Notes under the pieces: model-generated | What the model was told of the DNA's origin: nothing | Seen by the model: the letters and a program-made list of their open reading frames with translations, nothing else | Databases searched by the model: none | Origin: Shewanella sp. TC10 | Lineage (GTDB): Bacteria; Pseudomonadota; Gammaproteobacteria; Enterobacterales; Shewanellaceae | Length of the DNA: 37,748 bases | Assembly (NCBI RefSeq): GCF_009663145.1 | Contig: NZ_VKHR01000027.1 | Coordinates: forward strand, 22,433-60,180 | Reading direction: 5' to 3' | Part shown: piece by piece, positions 1-7,899 of the stretch | Numbering within the stretch: position 1 is the stretch's first letter | How the letters are laid out: each line of letters starts with the position of its first letter | Made by a program: the position numbers and the translations under genes

Positions 1-251
1 CAATCGACAGCACTGATTAATCAGGTTAGAGGGATGCTTGCTGAGTACGGCATTATTATCACAAAAGGAAAAGCGTCTTTTAGGTCAAAGCTACCTGATA
101 TTCTAGAAAATGCTGATAACGAATTAACAGCCAGAGGCCGAAATATTTTCTATCAACTGTACGAAGAGTTTAATGATATTGAGCGAAGGCTTAAAGTTGT
201 GACGTTCAAGTTCAACAAGAGATGAAGAACAATCAAGTATGCCAACGCATC
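1..251 (+). mobile_element. IS110-family transposase fragment, frameshifted
   Basis: The first frame is open from base 1 and reads STALINQVRGMLAEYGI followed later by ARGRNIFYQLYEEFNDIE. This matches the linker after the N-terminal DEDD (RuvC-like) domain of IS110-family transposases. At about 199-201 the frame shifts. The neighbouring frame continues the family pattern as VQVQQEMKNNQVCQRI up to base 251, so one base appears to have been lost and the in-frame stop at 223-225 is a consequence. The PGIG-type C-terminal domain (Transposase_20) is missing because the sequence passes directly into the receptor gene at about 249-255. The 5' part lies outside the window. It is a dead internal fragment, not a complete element. 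The family assignment is from motif memory but fits well. Confidence 0.72.
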
Positions 252-2069
252 AAGATCTTCATCAGATGTGTAGTTAACTAAGATTTGTGGATCTTGCTCG
301 TTGCCCCATGGGTCATCTAGGTAGTCGTAAGAACCTGAGTTACCACCGTATAGCTCGCTCACACTTGGTGCACGGAAACCTGTTGCAGCAACAGTACGAA
401 GCATTAAGTCGCCAGTTGCTTCATAAGTTAAACCGACTTTCCACGTTGCAGCGCTACCGAAAGTAGAGTAGTCATCGTAACGAAGTGCAAATTCACCAGT
501 TAATTTATCAGTGAATGGTACGCTTACTTCTTGGTATACCGAGAATACGTCAAAGCTACCGTCAGTTGGGTCTTGTTGAGCAGCAGTACCTTCACCAGCT
601 ACAATGACTGGATCTGGATTGTAGTAACCACTTTCATGACGGTACTCAGCACCGATTGCGAAAGCAACTGCACCAGCATCTAAGTCAAATGCTTCACCAC
701 TGATCACACCAGCTACAACATGTTGCTCGTTACCACCAGTTGTCGTTTCAGTGTAGCTAACTGCATCAATCATTTCTTGGGTCATTGGGTCGCCACCAAA
801 CCATGCATCTTGATTAGCATAGATTGATTTTTCCATGTTCCCTTGGTGAATTGAATTATGTACCCAAGTGTCCGCTTCGTTTTTACCGTATGTGTATGAC
901 ACATCCCAGTCCATACCAGTGTTAATATCTAACATGCCTGAAAGGCCAGCTGAAATACGGAAAGTATCTGTTTCTTGCTCGTAAACACGATTACCGACAT
1001 CGTTCATACGCTTACGGTAGTTAATCATGCCTTCTTCATCAGCAGCAACGCCACCGTCAATCATAGCTTGATCAAGGGTAATACAATCGTCTTGCTTGAT
1101 ATTGTTTTCACAAACTTTTAAATCTAAGTTTGCTGGCTGTGCTGCCATCATTTGGTTTGACTTACGCTTAGTGTATAAGAAGTCACCAGAAAAAATGATG
1201 TCATCAGTCAGTTCTTGGGTACCGTTAGCAAAGAAGCTGTAACGCTTGTTCGGTGTTTGTAACCAGCTGTCTTGTGTGTAGTCATAGCCGTATTCACGGT
1301 CACCCCAAGTACCACTTTCAGGATCAAACTGCTTGCCGCCTAAAGTACCTTCTGGGATAAACGAACTCTCGCCCTGTTCTACCCAATCACGATCGCCCTG
1401 CATCACACCTTTACGCTCAGAGTAAGCTAAACCAAATGTGAAGTTACCGCCATCAGTGTTAAAACCGTATAAACCGCTTAACTCGATGTTTTCGCCGTCG
1501 CCTTCAGAAGTTGCGCCGCCATTAACATCAAATTGGAAACCTTCAAAATCTTTCTTAGTGATAATGTTCACTACACCAGCAATAGCATCTGAACCGTAAA
1601 CAGCTGAAGCGCCATCTTTTAGGATTTCAACGCGAGCAATCATTGCTACTGGAATGGTGTTTAAATCAACAGCACTGTCAGCACCAGAACCTGAGTTAAC
1701 CATACGACGGCCATTCAAAAGTACTAATGTTCTGTTTGAACCCATACCACGTAAATCAACTTGAGCAACACCGTCTGCGCCATTGTTAGTAGTAGAACCG
1801 GCTGCCATACCAGCCATTGCAGGTTGTGATTGTAAAATCTCATCTACTGAGTTGTAACCTTCCGCACGGATAGCACCTGCGTCAATAACGGTTACTGGCG
1901 ATGCAGTTTCCATGTCTTGACGTTGAATACGGGAGCCCGTTACCGCAATTCTTTCTACGTTAGCTGATTCTTCTTCTGCATATGCGCTAACCGAGACTGC
2001 TGAAGCAGCAGAAACAGAGGCTAATAACGCCACGTTTATGCTGTTTGATAGTTTTGATCTTTTAATCAT
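153..2069 (-). CDS. TonB-dependent outer-membrane receptor, C-terminus lost
   Basis: This is an outer-membrane active transporter powered by TonB-ExbBD. Its substrate cannot be read from the sequence. A signal peptide covers residues 1-31 (start MIKRSKLSNS, cleavage near AYAEEE). The plug domain follows at about 45-170, with VDLRGMGSNRTLVLLNGRR, VEILKDGASAVYGSDAIAG and VVNIITKK, and then beta-barrel strands rich in aromatic and Asp/Asn residues. The start is supported by GGGAG upstream of the ATG. Receptors of this type usually have about 900-1000 residues. Here only about 605 codons are genuine, and after SDEDLD (near base 252) the frame enters antisense IS110 sequence and stops at 153. The last half of the barrel and the C-terminal aromatic strand are absent, so the product should not fold in the outer membrane and the gene is effectively a pseudogene. 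Confidence 0.85.
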   Translation of the reverse strand: MIKRSKLSNSINVALLASVSAASAVSVSAYAEEESANVERIAVTGSRIQRQDMETASPVTVIDAGAIRAEGYNSVDEILQSQPAMAGMAAGSTTNNGADGVAQVDLRGMGSNRTLVLLNGRRMVNSGSGADSAVDLNTIPVAMIARVEILKDGASAVYGSDAIAGVVNIITKKDFEGFQFDVNGGATSEGDGENIELSGLYGFNTDGGNFTFGLAYSERKGVMQGDRDWVEQGESSFIPEGTLGGKQFDPESGTWGDREYGYDYTQDSWLQTPNKRYSFFANGTQELTDDIIFSGDFLYTKRKSNQMMAAQPANLDLKVCENNIKQDDCITLDQAMIDGGVAADEEGMINYRKRMNDVGNRVYEQETDTFRISAGLSGMLDINTGMDWDVSYTYGKNEADTWVHNSIHQGNMEKSIYANQDAWFGGDPMTQEMIDAVSYTETTTGGNEQHVVAGVISGEAFDLDAGAVAFAIGAEYRHESGYYNPDPVIVAGEGTAAQQDPTDGSFDVFSVYQEVSVPFTDKLTGEFALRYDDYSTFGSAATWKVGLTYEATGDLMLRTVAATGFRAPSVSELYGGNSGSYDYLDDPWGNEQDPQILVNYTSDEDLDALAYLIVLHLLLNLNVTTLSLRSISLNSSYS

Positions 2070-2364
2070 TTGTTGCTCCCTGGTGATATCTTTTCTTATT
2101 CTGTTTACGCAAATAAATAAGTATTTAATTTTGCGTTGGACTAGATACTGAATAACCAGAGATATTTCGTCAAACCACTAACTTGTAACTTTTGACCCAT
2201 TATTTGTTAATAAAAATGCACTCAACTTGTAAAGTAAAATAAGTGATCAATCTCTCAAAACATCATTTAAATTTGTTTGCAGCTGAATAAACTGCCTCAA
2301 TATGTATATTGCAGAATTATTATCTAGGACGTAAATAACATTTTTAAAACTTACCTAAACACAA

Positions 2365-2386
2365 AAGTGTGATCTGCATCACATAA
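2365..2386. promoter_or_regulatory. CRP (cAMP receptor protein) binding site
   Basis: The core is TGTGATCTGCATCACA at 2368-2383, with AA before G on the left and TAA on the right. It agrees with the Escherichia coli CRP consensus (TGTGA, six bases, TCACA) at every half-site position. The spacer also forms ATCTGCAT. It lies about 300 bases upstream of the receptor start and no other gene reads away from it, so control of the receptor is inferred. That is farther than a usual class I/II site, so a distal promoter or looping would be required. Confidence 0.6.
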
Positions 2387-2644
2387 ATATATTGAACCAT
2401 GACTCTATTAAATCAAATATCTTCAATTTCGGTACAGTTTTATAGTTTTTCGCAATTCAAAACACTGAAACATACGGTAGTACTGGCACTACGAAGGTTT
2501 GGTAAATAAGCTGATTAATTGAACAGGTTTATTAACGACAATAAACGGTAATTATTTTGGGTCAGTTGTTCTATTTGCCAAGCTCTATAAAGGCACATTA
2601 ACCAACAAATCTTCACATAGCTTGAACAAGTAAGCCCTAGAGAA

Positions 2645-2718
2645 CAAAATATTAACATTTGCCTTTTTTATAAAATTATCTGAATAAAGATTAATCAAAC
2701 CCAAATGTTAATATTTTG
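2645..2718. repeat. 17-bp perfect inverted repeat with 40-nt loop
   Basis: The left arm CAAAATATTAACATTTG (2645-2661) and the right arm CAAATGTTAATATTTTG (2702-2718) are exact reverse complements. A second imperfect dyad (2687-2699 with 2715-2727, AAGATTAA arms) overlaps the right arm, so two mutually exclusive hairpins are possible. It is separate from the ruvB terminator just downstream. Its function is unknown. Confidence 0.7.
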
Positions 2719-2756
2719 GTTAATCTTATTTTGCATAGTTATTCATTTTATTTAGG

Positions 2757-2786
2757 CAATAAAAAAGGAAAGACTATGCTTTCCTT
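2757..2786 (-). terminator. Rho-independent terminator after ruvB
   Basis: Read on the minus strand, AAGGAAAG, a six-base loop and CTTTCCTT (2765-2786) are followed by a run of T residues (TTTTTTATT). It lies about 20 bases beyond the ruvB stop codon and ends the yebC-ruvCAB transcription unit. Confidence 0.8.
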
Positions 2787-2804
2787 AGTGGTTTCGTTAA
2801 CAAA

Positions 2805-3812
2805 TTATTCTGCGGGCTTGATAATATTGAAGTGTTGATAAGCCCTATCGGTGGCAATACGACCTCTTGGAGTGCGCTGTATAAATCCTTGCTGTATTAA
2901 AAATGGTTCTAACACATCCTCAATAGTTTCTCTGTCTTCACCTATGGCAGCTGCTAAGTTGTCTAGCCCTACTGGCCCACCCATAAACTTATCAATAATC
3001 GCAAGTAACAATTTTCTGTCGAGGTAATCAAAGCCTTCTAAATCGACATCCAATAGATCTAACGCTTTTTTAGCGACCTCTTCAGTAACAAAGCCGTCAT
3101 GCTTGACCTCAGCGTAATCTCTAACTCGCCTAAGAAGGCGATTGGCAATTCTTGGTGTACCACGGGAGCGTTTAGCAATTTCAAAAGCACCAGCTTCATC
3201 AATAGGTAATTCCATCACTTTTGCTGAACGCGTCACAATTGTGCAGAGATCTTTCACATTGTAGAACTCTAAACGCAGTGGGATACCAAATCTGGCTCTA
3301 AGTGGCGACGTGAGAGCACCAGCACGGGTTGTAGCTCCGATTAATGAAAATGGTGGTAAGTCGAGTTTTATTGAGCGAGCTGCTGGGCCTTCACCAATCA
3401 TGATGTCCAATTGATAATCTTCCATCGCTGGATAAAGAATTTCCTCAACAACCGGACTTAAGCGGTGGATTTCATCAATAAACAGTACGTCACCGTGTTC
3501 AAGATTGGTCAGTAATGCAGCCAAGTCCCCTGCTTTTTCAAGCACTGGACCTGAAGTCGATTTGATATTAACGCCCATTTCATTAGCCACAATCATTGCT
3601 AACGTTGTTTTACCAAGACCTGGAGGGCCAAAGATAAGCATATGATCAAGTGCTTCTTCACGCTTAAGCGCTGCCTCAATAAACACCTTTAATTGAGCAC
3701 GAGTATCATCTTGCCCAGTATAATCCTCCAACATTTTAGGGCGCATGGCTCTATCAATATGAACGTCTTGTTCAAATTCTTGTGGTTGGATTAAACGATC
3801 AGCTTCTATCAT
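2805..3812 (-). CDS. ruvB: Holliday junction branch-migration ATPase RuvB
   Basis: RuvB is the AAA+ motor that forms hexameric rings on either side of a RuvA-bound Holliday junction and drives branch migration. The 335-residue length is normal. Walker A is GPPGLGKT (residues 62-69) and Walker B is FIDEIH (111-116). The sensor region [19 protein letters not shown] follows. The C-terminal winged helix ends in [16 protein letters not shown], the region that touches DNA. AGAGG upstream of the ATG supports the start. It sits 10 bases after ruvA and is the last gene of the yebC-ruvC-ruvA-ruvB unit, directly before a strong terminator. Every core motif is intact. Confidence 0.98.
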   Translation of the reverse strand: MIEADRLIQPQEFEQDVHIDRAMRPKMLEDYTGQDDTRAQLKVFIEAALKREEALDHMLIFGPPGLGKTTLAMIVANEMGVNIKSTSGPVLEKAGDLAALLTNLEHGDVLFIDEIHRLSPVVEEILYPAMEDYQLDIMIGEGPAARSIKLDLPPFSLIGATTRAGALTSPLRARFGIPLRLEFYNVKDLCTIVTRSAKVMELPIDEAGAFEIAKRSRGTPRIANRLLRRVRDYAEVKHDGFVTEEVAKKALDLLDVDLEGFDYLDRKLLLAIIDKFMGGPVGLDNLAAAIGEDRETIEDVLEPFLIQQGFIQRTPRGRIATDRAYQHFNIIKPAE

Positions 3813-3822
3813 TACTGCCTCT

Positions 3823-4440
3823 TTATAACATCGACTTTAATGAGGCTTTAATTAACACCTCACTTGTCATTCCATCGCTATACGCACTCAATACTGCTTT
3901 GCTCGCCTGTGCAGGTTTGTAGCCTAGCGCGATTAATGCAGCAATGGCATCTTCTTCAGCATTATTTTCAACGACTGCAGGTTTATAGTTACTTTGCAGA
4001 GCAAACTCTCGCTCAGAACCCACTGAAGCTTCCAATAAACTCTTAAGTTTATCTCGCATTTCTACGACCAGTCTTTCAGCAGTTTTTTTACCAACACCCG
4101 GTAATTTCACTAAGGTAACAATATCATCTCGCTCTACACAATTAACAAATTCACTCGCTGTCATGCCAGACAAGATCGTTAGCGCAAGCTTTGGCCCCAC
4201 GCCGTTGGTTTTAATCAGTAATCTAAATAGGGCTCTTTCTTGTTTAGTAATGAAGCCATAAAGAAGCTGCGCATCTTCACGCACGACAAAATGAGTGTAT
4301 AGCATGGCTGATTGATTAAGTTCAGGTAACTCGTAGAAGCTAGTCATAGGAACTTGTAATTCGTAGCCCACACCGTTTACATCTAATACTATTTCTGGCG
4401 CTTGTTTTTCAACAACAAGTCCACTTAATCTTCCAATCAT
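3823..4440 (-). CDS. ruvA: Holliday junction DNA helicase subunit RuvA
   Basis: RuvA is the tetrameric junction-binding protein that holds the four-way junction square-planar and loads RuvB. The 205-residue length is typical. The N-terminal OB fold starts [20 protein letters not shown]. The tandem helix-hairpin-helix motifs are in [19 protein letters not shown] and [19 protein letters not shown]. The C-terminal RuvB-binding domain is [20 protein letters not shown]. The start codon overlaps the ruvC stop as ATGA, which suggests translational coupling. Nothing in it is unusual. Confidence 0.98.
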   Translation of the reverse strand: MIGRLSGLVVEKQAPEIVLDVNGVGYELQVPMTSFYELPELNQSAMLYTHFVVREDAQLLYGFITKQERALFRLLIKTNGVGPKLALTILSGMTASEFVNCVERDDIVTLVKLPGVGKKTAERLVVEMRDKLKSLLEASVGSEREFALQSNYKPAVVENNAEEDAIAALIALGYKPAQASKAVLSAYSDGMTSEVLIKASLKSML

Positions 4441-4958
4441 TTATAACGTCCGTATGTTCGGCTTTGGGCTTTACCGCCCATAGCAATTAAACTTTGAAAA
4501 GTATGGTGATGGCACACTGCAACACCTAATGCATCTGCAGCGTCAGCTTGCGGGGCCGCTGGCAGTTTAAAAATTTGCTGGATCATATGCTGAACTTGCT
4601 CTTTTTGAGCTCGTCCAGTGCCCACTACTGCACTTTTAATTTGTGTTGCACTGTACTCTGCAACAGGGAGATTGGCATTCATTGCAGCGACAATAGCTAC
4701 ACCGCGAGCTTGACCTAACTTCAGTGCTGAATCGGCATTTTTTGCCATGAATACCCGTTCAATGGCAAATTGATCAGGCTGGTATTGTTTGATAATTTCA
4801 GTAATACCATCAAATACCTGCTTTAAGCGCGTGGGTAAATCTTCTGCTGATGTTCGAATACAGCCACTGCCGAGATATCGCTGTTGCCTACCTTGGCATT
4901 GAATAACGCCATAACCCGTTATTCGTGAACCTGGATCAATGCCCAATATGATACTCAT
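4437..4958 (-). CDS. ruvC: Crossover junction endonuclease RuvC
   Basis: RuvC is the dimeric Mg-dependent resolvase that cuts Holliday junctions symmetrically. The 173-residue length is normal. The four acidic catalytic residues are visible: D8 in LGIDPGSR, E67 in [11 protein letters not shown], and D139 and D142 in [17 protein letters not shown]. The glycine-rich turn of the RNase H fold (ITGYGVI) follows the first Asp. It lies 24 bases after yebC and overlaps ruvA by four bases, so all three ruv genes are probably co-transcribed. A LexA box was not recognised upstream. Confidence 0.98.
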   Translation of the reverse strand: MSIILGIDPGSRITGYGVIQCQGRQQRYLGSGCIRTSAEDLPTRLKQVFDGITEIIKQYQPDQFAIERVFMAKNADSALKLGQARGVAIVAAMNANLPVAEYSATQIKSAVVGTGRAQKEQVQHMIQQIFKLPAAPQADAADALGVAVCHHHTFQSLIAMGGKAQSRTYGRYK

Positions 4959-4982
4959 GGTTTAAGCCTTATCAATACAATC

Positions 4983-5729
4983 TTATCCAAGGGTTTCCAT
5001 CACTTCATCAGAAATTTCAGCATTATGATAAACCTCTTGAACATCATCATGATCTTCTAAGTTATCAATAAGACGCATGAATTTTGCTGCAGTATCGGCA
5101 TCTAATTCAGCCTTAGTACCAGCAATCATGGTCACTTCAGCATTTATAGCATCAAAACCTGTTGCATCTAAGGCATCTTTAACACTGCCAAATGCATCAG
5201 GCGTGGTCATAACATCAAATGCGCCGTTCTCATGAGTAATCACATCTTCAGCACCTGCTTCTAACGCTGCGTCCATTAACTCATCTTCATCAATGTTCGC
5301 ATCATAAGAAATTACGCCAGATTTGGTAAACATGTAAGCAACTGAGCCGTCAGTACCTAAGTTACCACCAGACTTACTAAAGGCATTACGAACACCTGAA
5401 ACGGTTCGATTTTTATTATCTGTCATGGTTTCAACCATAACAGCTGTACCACCCGGGCCGTAACCTTCATAAATAATGGTATCTAGCTGTTGGCCATCAA
5501 GTTCACCAGCTCCACGTTTAACAGCACGTTCAACGGTATCGCGTGTCATATTGTTCGATAAGGCTTTATCAATTGCAGCACGTAAACGCGGATTTGCATC
5601 TGGATCTGAGCCACCTTCACGGGCAGAAACCGTTAGCTCTCGAATAAATTTACTGAATAACTTGCCACGTTTTGCATCTTGAGCAGCTTTACGATGTTTA
5701 ATGTTGTCCCATTTACTGTGACCAGCCAT
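4983..5729 (-). CDS. yebC: YebC/PmpR family protein
   Basis: This is a member of the YebC/TACO1 family. These proteins were described as DNA-binding regulators and more recently as factors that help ribosomes through difficult sequences. Which role applies here cannot be told from sequence. It has 248 residues. The family hallmark [20 protein letters not shown] is at the N-terminus (Asp where Ala is more usual at position 8), followed by [19 protein letters not shown] and the acidic loop [20 protein letters not shown] precedes the ATG. It is the first gene after the aspS terminator and leads the ruvCAB set, an arrangement common in gammaproteobacteria. Confidence 0.96.
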   Translation of the reverse strand: MAGHSKWDNIKHRKAAQDAKRGKLFSKFIRELTVSAREGGSDPDANPRLRAAIDKALSNNMTRDTVERAVKRGAGELDGQQLDTIIYEGYGPGGTAVMVETMTDNKNRTVSGVRNAFSKSGGNLGTDGSVAYMFTKSGVISYDANIDEDELMDAALEAGAEDVITHENGAFDVMTTPDAFGSVKDALDATGFDAINAEVTMIAGTKAELDADTAAKFMRLIDNLEDHDDVQEVYHNAEISDEVMETLG

Positions 5730-5773
5730 GGCAACTCCTTGAATATGTGTTTCAGTGTTTTTTTAGGCTACAT

Positions 5774-5801
5774 AAAAACAGACCGAGGCAAAAGCCTCGG
5801 T
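5774..5801 (-). terminator. Rho-independent terminator after aspS
   Basis: ACCGAGGC and GCCTCGGT (5782-5801) form an 8-bp GC-rich stem with a four-base loop. On the minus strand it is followed by CTGTTTTTATG. It lies between aspS and yebC, so yebC-ruvCAB either has its own promoter in the 45 bases before yebC or depends on read-through. Confidence 0.8.
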
Positions 5802-5858
5802 TTGTGGGTTAACGCTTGTTATACAAACCATCTAGATTTGTAGATTGGCAAATTAACA

Positions 5859-7640
5859 TTACTCGTCAGCAGCTGGTTTTTCTTGTGGAATAACGCTAAT
5901 CCCTAAATCAACTAATTGTTGAGGGTTAGCAAAACCTGGAGCATTAGTTAACGGACAAGCCGCCGTTGTTGTTTTCGGGAATGCCATTACATCACGAATT
6001 GAACTTGCGCCTGTCATAAGCATAATAATACGGTCTAAGCCAAATGCTAAACCTGCATGTGGAGGCGTGCCATAACGTAATGCTTCAAGTAAAAAGCCAA
6101 ACTTCTCGTTCGCTTCTTTTTCATCAATACCTAAAATACGGAATACCGCACTTTGCATGTCTGCATTGTGAATACGTACAGAACCACCACCTAATTCACA
6201 ACCATTCAATACCATATCGTAAGCATCAGAAATTGCTGCACCAGGATGGGCTTCTAGCTCTTCAGCAGTTACGCCACGAGGAGCCGTAAACGGATGGTGA
6301 ACTGCATGGTAACCACCATTGATTTTTTCGAACATTGGGAAGTCTACAACCCACATTGGGCGCCACTCGCCTTCTAGTAATTCGAAATCTTCACCGGCTT
6401 TAAGACGTAATGCGCCCATTGCTTCAGCCACAACGTTTGCTTTATCTGCACCAAACAGAATAATGTCGCCAGTTTCAGCACCGGTACGTGCGATAATTTG
6501 ATTGACGATATCTTCGTTTAAGAATTTAAGTACTGGTGATTGAATACCTTCGATACCAGCAGATAAATCGTTAATCTTCATCCACGCTAAACCTTTAGCA
6601 CCGTAAATGCCAGCATACTTAGTGTAGTTATCGATTTGCTTACGAGATAAAGAGGCACCTGTTGGGATACGAAGCGCAGCAACACGACCTTCTTCATCGT
6701 TAGCTGGACCACTAAATACAGCGAACTCAACGTCTTTCACTAAATCAGCTACATCAACAAGTTCAAGCGGGTTACGCAAATCAGGCTTATCAGAACCATA
6801 ACGTGCCATTGCTTCTGCATATGACATACGCGGGAACTCACATAAATCAACATTCATCAAATCGTTGAATAAACCTCGAACCATAGTTTCGGTTTTTTCC
6901 ATGACTTGCTCAGCTGACATGAAAGAAGTTTCGATATCAATTTGAGTAAATTCAGGCTGACGATCAGCACGTAAATCTTCATCACGGAAACATTTAACGA
7001 TTTGGTAGTAACGGTCAAAGCCAGACATCATCAGAAGTTGTTTAAATAACTGAGGAGATTGTGGCAATGCAAAGAACTGGCCTTTGTAAGTACGGCTTGG
7101 TACTAAGTAATCACGCGCACCTTCTGGTGTAGCCTTAGTTAAGATTGGTGTTTCAATATCTAAGAAGCCACTATCATCTAAGAAACGACGCACTGCACTG
7201 GTTACTTTAGAGCGGAAAACTAAACGGTCAGCCATTTCTGGGCGACGTAAGTCAAGGTAGCGGTATTTTAAACGCTGCTCTTCACTGTTGTTTTGATGGT
7301 TATCCATACTTAAAGGAAGTGGCGCTGAAGTATTAATAATTGTTAGGGCTTGACCTAACACTTCAATTTCACCGGTTTTCATTTGTGCGTTGATTTGACT
7401 ATCTGGTCTTGCACGCACTAAACCTTTAACTTGCACGCAGAACTCACCACGTAAGCTGCTCGCTACTTTGAAAACGTCTTCCAAGTCTGGATCGTAAACA
7501 ACCTGAACAATCCCTTCTCTGTCACGAAGATCTAAAAATATAACACCACCTAAATCGCGGCTACGGTTAACCCAACCGACTAAGGTGACTTCTTGACCAA
7601 GATGAGACTTATTAACGTCTCCACAATAATGACTGCGCAT
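5859..7640 (-). CDS. aspS: Aspartyl-tRNA synthetase
   Basis: This enzyme charges tRNA-Asp with aspartate in the cytoplasm. It is a class IIb synthetase of 593 residues, the usual bacterial length. The N-terminal OB-fold anticodon-binding domain contains [20 protein letters not shown]. The catalytic core has motif 2 as [18 protein letters not shown] and motif 3 as [15 protein letters not shown]. The insertion between motifs 2 and 3, with [19 protein letters not shown], is the bacterial GAD domain. The flexible sequence PTEGARDY-like (here [14 protein letters not shown]) is present. It is flanked by its own terminator at 5774-5801. The 259 bases upstream contain only its AT-rich leader. Confidence 0.98.
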   Translation of the reverse strand: MRSHYCGDVNKSHLGQEVTLVGWVNRSRDLGGVIFLDLRDREGIVQVVYDPDLEDVFKVASSLRGEFCVQVKGLVRARPDSQINAQMKTGEIEVLGQALTIINTSAPLPLSMDNHQNNSEEQRLKYRYLDLRRPEMADRLVFRSKVTSAVRRFLDDSGFLDIETPILTKATPEGARDYLVPSRTYKGQFFALPQSPQLFKQLLMMSGFDRYYQIVKCFRDEDLRADRQPEFTQIDIETSFMSAEQVMEKTETMVRGLFNDLMNVDLCEFPRMSYAEAMARYGSDKPDLRNPLELVDVADLVKDVEFAVFSGPANDEEGRVAALRIPTGASLSRKQIDNYTKYAGIYGAKGLAWMKINDLSAGIEGIQSPVLKFLNEDIVNQIIARTGAETGDIILFGADKANVVAEAMGALRLKAGEDFELLEGEWRPMWVVDFPMFEKINGGYHAVHHPFTAPRGVTAEELEAHPGAAISDAYDMVLNGCELGGGSVRIHNADMQSAVFRILGIDEKEANEKFGFLLEALRYGTPPHAGLAFGLDRIIMLMTGASSIRDVMAFPKTTTAACPLTNAPGFANPQQLVDLGISVIPQEKPAADE

Positions 7641-7899
7641 TTAACTCTACCCTTTGTTCGGAAATAGGTGTCTAAAAAACAATTTATTTTGGCATTATAT
7701 TAAAATAATGCAGGCAACTATAGCACTTATAATACGTCAAAAACGTGATTATTCATCGTGTACTACTTATTTGCACGGAAGTATCAATTAGTTTACTGCA
7801 ATTGAACAGGCTTTAGGGAAAGTTCCCTTTATAACCGAGTAAAAAAACAGCAAACGATAGCATTTATTATATTTATTTCTTTTTAACTGTGACTGTTTA

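Larger units (their letters stand above)
2070..2804. other. Long intergenic regulatory region, receptor to ruvB
   Basis: These 735 bases contain no convincing gene on either strand and are strongly AT-rich. They hold the receptor leader (a TTGACG -35-like box at 2169-2174 on the minus strand, with only a weak -10 partner), a CRP-type palindrome at 2365-2386, a 17-bp inverted repeat at 2645-2718 and the ruvB terminator at 2757-2786. A leader of several hundred bases is common for TonB-receptor genes under nutrient control. Confidence 0.6.

Noticed and set aside
6044..6501. Open frames on the plus strand opposite aspS
   Set aside because: They have no ribosome sites and no family resemblance and lie within a highly conserved gene on the other strand.
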